The position numbers were made by a program, and so were the translations under genes. Shown piece after piece: positions 37,582 to 46,502 of a DNA stretch of 64,000 nt. The notes below the pieces were generated by a model. It ran no database searches. It worked only from the letters and a program-made list of their open reading frames with translations, and was not told the origin of the DNA. The stretch spans positions 475,668,008 to 475,732,007 of the forward strand of contig NC_081405.1 of the NCBI RefSeq assembly GCF_030272615.1, written 5' to 3'. The first letter of the stretch is position 1. Each line of letters begins with the position of its first letter. The DNA comes from Cryptomeria japonica (Eukaryota; Streptophyta; Pinopsida; Cupressales; Cupressaceae).

Positions 37582-37594
37582 GGCTCTGATACCA
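37582..37594 (-). promoter_or_regulatory. Primer binding site of element B (initiator tRNA-Met type)
   Basis: The minus strand reads TGGTATCAGAGCC two bases from the LTR edge at 37597, exactly as in element A. Confidence 0.9.
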
Positions 37595-37596
37595 AT

Positions 37597-38503
37597 TGTT
37601 GGAATCCAAGAACACTAAGAGGGGGGGGTGAATCAGTGTTCTACCAGAATGATCAATTTTAACCTTATTAAAATATGCATTCACCAACTAGTATAATGGT
37701 ACATATACGATTGAAAGAAGTAAAGCAATAAATTAAGGAAATTGCACAAATGAATACCATAACACAGAGAATTATACATGGAAAACCTCAAAGAGGAAAA
37801 GCCACGGTGGGATTTGTGACCCACAACATCAATCCACTGGCCATATGAAGAGATATTACATAATATGGGGGCCTTCACATGCAGGAAGGCTTACAACCTA
37901 GAGCACACATCTCATCACAAAGGAGTCTCACTAGCTACAATCACTCGAAATAAGAAAACATAAAACTGAACTCATATAATGCATCTTCTATGCCTAATTG
38001 AGTTCCAGTTCAAGCTCTGTCTGTTCCGGTTTTGAAACCCTAAACCCTTACCGGAATAACCTCTTACATAATCAACATTCCTCGCATTAAAATTATCTCT
38101 CTCTCACTCATATTTTATTCCCTCATATCACAAAATGATCTAATCAACTGACCTATATACCCTTACAATCTTCCATCCCTTATGTTGGCTTACATAGATA
38201 ACTACAAAATGAATATACAAGTTGGCTCAATTACATATATACATAAATATCAAAATCAATTGTTGATTTTTGGATCTCCCAAATGATGTCAGCCTCCTAT
38301 ACCGATATTTTGTGTAAGTCATGTTGGCCTGCAATGTCGGTACCCATAGAATTCCTCCTATCGGTGAAGATACTTGTCGGTGCCGGTGTCGGTACCGATG
38401 AAGTGTTTGTCAGTGAACAACCAAACCAAGATATGAAAACCAGAACATGTTGCCATCAATGACAACATATTGAAACCAGTCAAATGAGTGTCAACTGCCA
38501 ACA
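37597..38503 (-). repeat. 5' LTR of element B
   Basis: 907 bp with ends TGTTGG...CCAACA. It is a close match to 13775-14679, with scattered substitutions. Confidence 0.9.
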
Positions 38504-40027
38504 AAAGAATGGTCAATGCCTACGTCTCCTATTTTGAACACGTCTTTTCATCATTCATTGATTCTATGATATTATTTTCTCCCAAAACTTGTACCGATGG
38601 TATCATTTTATCCCCATTTCAATCCTATGGTATCCATTTGTCCCAAAACTTGTCTTGATGATATTATTTTGTCCCCCTTTTGGTCATACGATATCATTTT
38701 ATCCCAAAACCTATTCTAATGACATCAAATTGAACCCATTTCATGTCCTATGGCATGATTTTGTCCCCATTTTGATCCTATGGCATCATTTTTATCCCAT
38801 TTCATGTCCTATGACATCATTTCATCCCAAAATCTATTCTAATGACATCAATTTGATCCCATTTCATGTCCTATGGCATCTTTTTTATCCTTTGGTATCA
38901 TTTTGTCCCGAAGCCTATTGTAATGGCATCAATTTGATTCAATTTCATGTCCTATGGCATCATTTTGTCCCTAGTTTGATCCTATGGCATCATTTTAATC
39001 CAATATCATGTCCTATGACATCATTTCAATCCCATTTTCTATCCTTTGACTCATTTTAACTAATTTTCCCAATTCTTCCCAATTTCACCCAATTTGATTA
39101 AATTTGACCAAATCCTTGTCCGTGGACATCAATTTGACTTGATTCCCTCCTAGGTTTAATTAATTATTTAATTAATTAAACCATTTTCATACTAACATTT
39201 GTTCTAAGATAAATAAATAATATTTAATTATTTATCCCTTTAATCTATCAATTAAATAAATTTATTTTATTTAGTTGAGGAATAAATTAACAAATTATAT
39301 TTATTAATTTATTATAAATGTCTTCTTCTAAGAGAAATAAATAATATTTATTTATTTATCACTTCCACAATTAAATAAATCTATTTTATTTAATTGTTTA
39401 ATCGATAAATATGATGAGCAAATTAATAAATTATATTATTTATTAATTTGTCATAAATATCTTCTTCTACCTACTACTTTTATTTATTAATTCTCCATAT
39501 TATCCTCTTTTCTTGATAGACTTGATCTCTCCATCTTTTTCCATTTTTTATCATCTTCTAAATGGCAACTTTGAGTTGCATTCAAACATGTCCATTCATT
39601 TTCTCAAAAAATAATTCAATCTCAGTCGTTCATTGAAATTCAAATTTCTATAAAAGAAGGCCTCATTCTTCATTCAAAAATAATAGTTTACTTCTTGTTA
39701 TTCTATCAAATAAATTTTCTACTATCCACATTGTTATTCTATCCAAATAATCTTAGAATCATGATTTCTAGTATTCTCACTATCATTATCCCTGCTTTTA
39801 TTCTTATTTATGCACATTGTAACTTGAGAGTGGCATATCACCATTAGAGAAGAAAGAAGAAGCAGCAAGGCTTCATCAAAGGAGTGTAGAAATGATGATT
39901 TGATTCATGTTTTCATTCACACTTTGTTTTGGTCTCATTGGTTAGATTAGGATTAATTTGCATGATTGTATGAGTTTCGTGATTTTTTTGATCATGTTTA
40001 TAGCTAATTCCCGATTTCCTAGTTGAC
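38504..40027 (+). repeat. Continuation of the 3' LTR of element D
   Basis: This follows element B directly and most likely continues the LTR begun at 13761. It has a minisatellite (38590-39060), an AT-rich stretch rich in TTAATTAA and AAATAAATA (39150-39480), a TATA motif (CTATAAAAGAAGG near 39648) and an LTR-like end (..CTAGTTGACA at 40027). No primer site follows, which agrees with a 3' LTR. Confidence 0.5.
38590..39060. repeat. Minisatellite in the D LTR
   Basis: About a dozen degenerate units built on TCCTATGGCATCATTTTGTC repeat over 470 bp. The 156-codon frame across it is due to the repeat. Confidence 0.75.
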
Positions 40028-40096
40028 AGAGATCATTCCAAATTAGGCTATTTGTAAGGTGTTTAGCAGAGAGAAAATTTATTCCAGTATTTTGAG

Positions 40097-40624
40097 ATGG
40101 ACACTCTAGTGAGGTTGACAATGAAGAAGGTTGAACAGGCCTTCCTAGGTAGGGTTAGCAACATTCACCTTGAATGCTTGCTTGGGACTAACAATGACTT
40201 AGTCATTGTGATAGTGAAGTGGGTGTTGGGAGAAGACTTCCTCGCCAACAAATCCCAATACTGGGTGGACACAGACATTGTGTCTCACTTCGTAGGGTCA
40301 CTTCTAGACTTGGGTGAATTGGCACCCATTATAACTAAAATGACTCGGGGCCTATTTGGAGAAGATCTTGTTGGCAAGTTGGACCAAGTTTTGGAGCATG
40401 CACAGTATAAAATTGGGCTTCTTGTTGCTACTAACTTAAATTCCTTTGTGCAAAAAGACACAGTTGTGCCATGGATTTCCTTCATTGGCATTTTTTGTAC
40501 CATGTGCATTGAGGAACACCATAACCATTCCATCCCCACACGTGAATTTCTAAAGAGGCTTTCGAGAGAAGACCCAACACTGGACATGGAGTGGATAGAA
40601 GGATTTAAGGTTATGGTTTTTTAA
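40097..40624 (+). CDS. Hypothetical protein, 175 codons
   Basis: An ATG-started open frame ends with TAA at 40622-40624. The product has no signal peptide or recognisable catalytic motif. It looks like a compact globular, partly helical protein with sequences such as FGEDLVGKLDQVLEHA and CTMCIEEHH. After the stop, another frame continues with a strongly acidic Asp/Glu-rich tail (about 40630-40710), so a frameshift may have shortened it. It starts 70 bp after the presumed end of the D LTR and no promoter was recognised. It may be a host gene fragment or part of an unrecognised element. Confidence 0.35.
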   Translation: MDTLVRLTMKKVEQAFLGRVSNIHLECLLGTNNDLVIVIVKWVLGEDFLANKSQYWVDTDIVSHFVGSLLDLGELAPIITKMTRGLFGEDLVGKLDQVLEHAQYKIGLLVATNLNSFVQKDTVVPWISFIGIFCTMCIEEHHNHSIPTREFLKRLSREDPTLDMEWIEGFKVMVF

Positions 40625-42659
40625 TGAAACCTGGATTCTGAAGGGGATGAGTGGTGAAATGACTACGGGGATGAGGACAAGGATGAAGATGATGGCCAAA
40701 ATTTGTCCAACTAACTTAGGGTCCAACTTCTCCTCCTAGATGTTGCTTTTACCGAAGACTAGAGATAACAAATATTTTTGTAATTTTGCCTTTTTAGAAA
40801 AAACACACATAATTATGTAAATACCACTAAAAAAATATACATATATAAATATTACACAACTTTTAACAAACTATGAATGGGTGCATTTCCTAAGTTCTTT
40901 TCTTTACATTTTCTATAAAGAATGCATGAAAATTAAAATGGTGCATAAGGAAAACATCCATCCATTATATCATCAAGGGGATATGATAAATAACATCCAA
41001 ACTGATAGACTTTGAGGAAAATGAAAGAAAGTATTGGAGTTGAGGAAAAATCAACTCTACAACTCCCAAAGATCATCTGCATGCAAACCTGTCACAGAAG
41101 GAGAGAAGCAAAAAAAGCTATGGAGGCCAGAATTCAGAGATCCAAAAAATAGGAGTCATATTGATTGTGCAATAAGAATGCAATTCAATAATTACAGTTG
41201 TTATGAAAATACAAAGAGAGAATCCTTATAAGAGGATACTCGAAACCCTAAAGGTGAAAACCCTAAAGAATTATAAGATTCCTAAGTTTAGCTTAAGCAT
41301 AGAGTATAATAGACTAATAATTAAATAAATAATTATTAGCTAATAAAAGATAACTCTAACAGAAAACTTCAATGTATGCAGAGCTTGTCCAACATTCAGA
41401 CACTCTTTCGGAAGCATGCTATAAAGATTACCTATTTTGCAGATTAGGCATAGTAAATTATAACCTCCTTGATCACTAGGAAGAGAACGAAATGCACAAA
41501 GTGACTCAAACATAGGACATAACTTTCAAATCTTCCCATGGAAAGTATCTGCAAAGACCAAACAAAATGGATAACCTAGATATTTTTAAATGACTCCTTT
41601 CCACACATCCTATGTAAACAACATAATCTAGAACCTATTTTTATAAAAATGGGAGAATAGATATGTACAATATCTATATTTCATAAATAGAGGAACTAGG
41701 GAAGCGCTAATTAAGAATAATAATCATGCATTCATAAACGATACAGAGTATTATTTATAATAACACCAAAGGTGACAAAGGCAAGGTCTATAATTCACAA
41801 AAAACAATAAGGCTCCAATGCTAATCATTATTCATTTAGGAAAATGAAAAGGGGAATTATTTCTTTTCCCTTTAAACTATTACATTCATGGAAGTTTGGG
41901 ATCCATTCCTTGGAAGTCTAGAAAGGAAGATCGCATGTAATTACATCCAAAAAATGCTCAGAGATCAAAAGACCCCCTTTTTACAAATCACTTTCTGGTT
42001 TTTATAACCATTTTCCAAAAATATATTATTGCTTGGTGACGGGACCCTACAGAGATGAGGCCAGAGGGGTGTTGTTAACTATCTTTGCACTGGAGAGCTT
42101 TGAATCATGGATATCTCCTTGATTGTTGGCCTAGAAAACATCTATAGTTTTGGTCATGATTAAGGAGATAACTTGCTTGCCAAAAGTTCCTTGATTCATG
42201 CATGCACACCTTTCCTTTGATTCATTTCCATCATTGATCTTGCATGGTTATCGTATCTTAATGGTTGAGGATTGTTGTCTACCCATGGTGGAGATGTAAT
42301 CGGCACACATGTTTAACAGTCGGAGACCTTTGTGGTGCTTCAGCTTTCTTGGTGAAGCCTCTTTACAGTGGAGACAAGAGCCCATAAGGCTTCTTTATAA
42401 GAGCTTTGTGGGAGGATTTTAATTACCCACAATTGTGATGTGTGGCAGACAACGAGGGTTTTCCTGAAAGAAGTGTGATCAGTCTTTGTGTGGGAGTGGG
42501 ACCCACCATGCGTTGTAGCTGATAAAAGAAAATTGCCATTGTCTTCATATTTAAAAGTCATAAAAACCAACTACTGTAGAAAAGTCCACAGTTATTATAG
42601 GCTGAAGCCAATTATTGTCTTTCTTATTTGAAAGTGCTACTTGGGAATAGTCAATAGGT
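40625..42659. other. Intergenic, nothing recognised
   Basis: This stretch is AT-rich with only short chance frames. I see no LTR ends, transposon domains or RNA genes in it. Confidence 0.5.
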
Positions 42660-43260
42660 TTTATAATGCTAACTATAATGACAATTTGTCACTCTTCTTC
42701 ATCATTATCTTCTAACGTCATTGTGTCACTCTTTGTGATCATTTTATTCTAAAGCCTTTTATATTATATTAACTCTTTATTGAATTTTTTGATGTTGTAC
42801 TACTCCCTCTATAATCCTCATTGTAATTGATTTCTTTCTTAATCCATTAAGAAAACAAAAAAACAAAAAACCTCTTTTTTGAAATGACTTATGACCTTTC
42901 AAAAAAAATTAACATCCTGGTACAATGAAATAATTTACAAAGATTGACCCAAAAATAAGATGATTCACTAAAAGCGATCGGCCCAAATTGACTTGATTGA
43001 ATATTTGACCTAGCTTAAACCATAATAATAAGCCAATATAACATTGGCAAAAGCCATAATTTTTTCATCAAAATGTTCCTATGAAATATTGAAATGTTTT
43101 CTTGAACTAGACAAACAATTATTACTACAAACACTTTATCATCTTAAGACTAAGCATTTTTACGTCATTATAAATCATAGTATTTTCAAATTATGGCTTA
43201 AAATAGAGAAAAAAATAGTTCATCGAAATATTCCAAATTAGATTTAAAAATAGTTCTAAT
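42660..43260. repeat. Copy of a dispersed repeat also at 53280-53800
   Basis: Blocks such as CATTATCTTCTAA, AATCCTCATTGTAATTG, CCAATATAACATTG and ACTAGACAAAC occur in the same order in both places, with substantial divergence. The same sequence is absent from the PR-4 relic at 1-720, so it behaves like an inserted repeat. No coding or terminal structure was identified. Confidence 0.6.
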
Positions 43261-43309
43261 AAATTGACTTATAGCGTTGACACATTAGAACTATTTTTTA
43301 CTCTATTTT

Positions 43310-43408
43310 AAGCTCTAAGTTGGTCATGAATTTAAAACTAAATTTATATTGACACATCCCAACCCTTGGCTACCTTGGATCCCTAGTGAATTATAAGAGG
43401 TGATTCAT
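43310..43408 (+). mobile_element. LINE fragment, left piece of LINE copy 1
   Basis: The sequence GACACATCCCAACCCTTGG followed by ACCTTGGATCCCTA matches LINE copy 2 at 57240-57290. The matching continuation of this copy resumes at 50304, after the probable TIR element and element G. Confidence 0.65.
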
Positions 43409-44059
43409 AGTAGGGTAAAAGTACAAAGTTGTGTCACACTTTTATAAAGGAAATGGTTAATGTCGATTCAAAATTTTAAATTAAATCAATAGAAAATGAA
43501 ATATATGTGTTGAATTTTGAAATGATGTAAAATAATAAAATTTATATTCTTTTGTCTATTTTATGTTTGTAATTTTAACAAATTTTAAAAAATTATATGA
43601 ATATAGGTTTTTATAAAGTAAATACTATAATTTAGTTGCTGATAAAATGCTGAAATTGAAGTTACACAAACCTTCACACCTTTTTTAATAAATTTTACCT
43701 TTTTTTCTTCAATTTTTGTTGTATAGTGATAATTTGAAACTTTAGTGCATAAAAATATTTTTTACTATTTTCTATAAATAAATATTTTTAATAAATTTGA
43801 AAAGTTGTGTGTGCTGAAATATAACTCTTTCCAATTGCCACCAACTTTTTTCTTAATTATTTATCCAAATTAGAAAAGAATTATATCATCTTGGCATAGA
43901 TTCTTTTCTCTATTGCACCATATTTTTTTCAAAAAATTTAAATAAATTTTAGTATTTTTTCATGACAAGATAATCAACCTTATATTTTAGTGCTAATGAC
44001 CCACTTTCAATAAAAATAAAATATAAAATATAAAAACTAATTAAAATATTAAAAGATTT
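43409..44059. mobile_element. Probable TIR DNA transposon, left part (split by element G)
   Basis: The left end GGGTAAAAGTACAAAG..TGTCACA pairs as an inverted repeat with the right end at about 50275-50303 (complement GGGTACAAGCAAAAAA..TGTCACA). The element interrupts the LINE, continues after G at 49984-50303, and has no coding frame. Its length without G is about 970 bp. A clear target duplication was not found (TCAT on both sides is possible). Confidence 0.45.
44055..44059. repeat. Target site duplication of element G, left copy
   Basis: GATTT lies directly before TGTAGCGTCC. The same five bases follow the right end at 49984-49988. Confidence 0.85.
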
Positions 44060-44228
44060 TGTAGCGTCCTAAAATTGCGACACTTGCAATTTCGACTGCA
44101 TTTCGGTCTTCACGATGGCAACACAACACGCAACCTGAATGGAGACCCCGAAACCTGATTACGACATTAAAAACTGCATTTTCTAAGCACCCTGGCCTGA
44201 ACCTCCTTTGCACCCTGCTGTCCCGGGA

Positions 44229-44321
44229 GGTGGGACCAGAGCGCCCAGCGCCCTGGTCCTTCAGGACTAGGGCGCTCAACGCCCTGGTCCCCCAAGACCA
44301 TGGCGCCCAGCGCCCTGGTCC
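44229..44321. repeat. Three 31-bp GC-rich repeats
   Basis: Units built on GCGCCCAGCGCCCTGGTCC repeat with a 31-bp period (CTGGTCC at 44253, 44284 and 44315). They stand out against AT-rich surroundings. Confidence 0.8.
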
Positions 44322-44770
44322 CTGGGCCTATTTTGGGCCCGGTCTCCTATGGGGTCTCGGGTCTTTTTGTTTGCAAACTTGAAATTAACTTTCCTAGTCG
44401 GCCTAAGGTCGGGAAAATCAGTCTATCAGCCCTAATTGACAAGTATATAAACTACATTTTCTCTCTCATTTTGGGTAGAGGATGAACATATGTGGAAACG
44501 ATACTCAAGCATTCAAGCATTCAAGCATTCAAGCATTCCTTCTAAGTCTCCATTCAAGGCTAAGTGTTGCATTCAAGACAAGGATTCAACCATTGAAGAG
44601 GAGATCACTTGCTACATGCTACATACAACATACTACATACAACAAACAACAACATCTATACCTTCGCACATAAGGATACAAACATCCTTACAACAAGGTA
44701 TTAGTACTTGTTTTACATTACAGACATTTACATTTATAGCATTTCTCATTTCTTGGTTAATTCCAAAACC

Positions 44771-44795
44771 GGGGTTTGACCTAAAGGCAAACCCC
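44771..44795. repeat. Hairpin GGGGTTTG...CAAACCCC in the G LTR
   Basis: Perfect 8-bp arms are separated by 9 bases. The same arms with a 7-base spacer occur in the solo LTR at 52493-52515, at the equivalent place downstream of the TATA box. It may mark the transcript 3' end region (R/U5), but this is inferred. Confidence 0.7.
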
Positions 44796-45327
44796 TAATC
44801 CCTAACCCCCCAATCGTCTTCGCTTTTCTGTGTGTAGGTTGCAGGTACGCGGCTGAAATTGAAGATCTGGAATCCTTGTGCAGAGACGAATAGATCCCCC
44901 TTCGTTTCGCGGATTTTTCGGAGGACCGTGGCGCCGGGCGCCATCGTCCTGACAACTTTTGCTCAAATTTGCAAGACAACGCCGTATCGACATTTTACTG
45001 CTAATTCCAGGTCCGCAGCTTCATACTATATCCCTATCTCAGTTTATAAGCGAATCTTTGTCACTTTCTATGCATTCCTAGCTTAATTCTCCTATGCACA
45101 TTCTTTACAAAAGAGGGTAGCCTTGCTGTCTTGACCCTTGAAACTCATTTAGCATCCAATCTTACATTGTGTGGGATTGGATCTCGTGAGTTTCAACCCC
45201 TCTTTTGAATGTAAAGTCTCTCCCTTAAGTGAAAACCATCAACCCTAGCGACCTCCCTTCTCTCTCCTCGGAGTTAGAAGAGGGGAGAGCTACTAGGGTT
45301 CGATTGCGATTTTTCGCTTTACATTTT

Positions 45328-45346
45328 GGTGAACCCGACGTGAACA
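45328..45346 (+). promoter_or_regulatory. Primer binding site of element G
   Basis: TGGTGAACCCGACGTGAAC lies three bases after the LTR end at 45324. It is shared with element D at 11368. Confidence 0.75.
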
Positions 45347-46502
45347 TCCTTTCTGATTATTCATGGTTAGATTTGAAAATTTGATTCCTTGATTACATTT
45401 CCATGTTTGATCTTTTGCAAATTTTAGAGGTTAATTGCATAAAAACCCTAAATTTTCTTTTTGAAAATTGAACTTGTGAAATATTTAATTGTTAATGCTT
45501 ATTTCAGATCTGCCCTTCTACTACAAATTATCAATTCATGTTTGTGCTTTGATTTTGAAAATTAAGTGGTTAAGTGTCAAAACCCTAATTTTTGAAACCC
45601 TCTTGATTCAACCTTTGTCCAACAATTTCACTGATCAAAACATCTCCAAATCAGCTGTAACTTTGGATTCCGCAATAAAATCACAATATCTTTCATCCCT
45701 GAAAATTTGGAAAAAAGTTGCGAGGACCGTGTGCACTCCGAGCGCCATCGTCCCCGACATTTTTTCTGAAATTTCGGGAGCGAGATCTTACTGTATTTTT
45801 CTGCTAAAATCCAGAATTTTGGCTGATTTTATCAATTATAACACTTTCAAAATTATAGTCAAAGTTGGTCTTGTGATTGCTTGGTTTAGGGCTTCTAATC
45901 ATTCAAAAATTGTTGAAATTGAAATTTTTGTCAAAATTGTGTTCTTACTGTCCTAAATCTGAAAAGTGTGTTTGCATTCATTCGAAATTTCAGTGCTTTA
46001 TTCAAATTCTTGCAATTTGTGACTTTTGAAATTAAATGCTTAATTACAACAACTTTGATTTCCGCTTTCAAAATTGAATTTTGCGTGAAATTGAGTCAAT
46101 TTTTAAATTTCAAAATTTGCATTGCTTTTGACATTCCCTCTAAAATCATAAAATTCAAAATTTCAGTTTCCCTCTCTTTTTCAAAATTCAAATTTTTGCA
46201 CTTTTCGACAATCTGGGTAGGGTTCAATTTTGAGATTGCAACTTTAATTTGGCCTATCTACAGATCGTAAAATCACTCAATTTTTTCAGATTAGCTCTAA
46301 AATCATCATAACTTTCATCCCTGCAAATTTCGAAAAAAGTTGCAAGGACCGTGTGCACTCCGAGCGCCACGGTCCCAGACATTTTTTCCGAAATTTCGGG
46401 AGACTGTCGTGATTGCATTTAACAGCTTAAATCTAGAAGATTGGCTGATTTTACTGAAAATTGCTACCTCTAAATTCAAAATTTTATCTCCCTCTCTAGT
46501 GC
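45347..46502 (+). other. Leader of element G
   Basis: No gene is seen; it precedes the gag ATG. It contains a 95-bp direct repeat (45688-45783 and 46310-46405). Each copy holds the module GGACCGTGTGCACTCC..GCGCCA..GTCC, related to the GC-rich palindrome in the LTR. Confidence 0.7.

Larger units (their letters stand above)
13775..38503 (-). mobile_element. Element B: non-autonomous copia-type element, split by element C
   Basis: Read on the minus strand: 5' LTR (38503-37597), primer site (37594-37582), gag-like ORF (37555-36614), accessory ORF start, [element C 36095-18142], rest of the accessory ORF (18100-14913), polypurine tract, and 3' LTR (14679-13775). Without C the element is about 6.8 kb. 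Like A it has no pol. It inserted into the first bases of the 3' LTR of element D. A clean target duplication is not visible (TAAAA on the left, AAAGA on the right). Confidence 0.85.
44060..45324 (+). repeat. 5' LTR of element G
   Basis: It starts TGTAGCGTCCTAAAATTG and ends CGCTTTACA. It contains a TATA motif (GTATATAAAC near 44443), three 31-bp GC-rich repeats (44229-44321), the hairpin GGGGTTTG/CAAACCCC (44771-44795), and a GC-rich palindromic module (44923-44949). Its last 216 bp recur at 49768-49983. Confidence 0.85.

Noticed and set aside
38589..39059. 156-codon ORF
   Set aside because: It is produced by a minisatellite in an LTR.
44049..44279. Minus-strand ORF at the start of the G LTR
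   Set aside because: GC-rich repeats in the LTR keep the frame open by chance; there is no protein signature.
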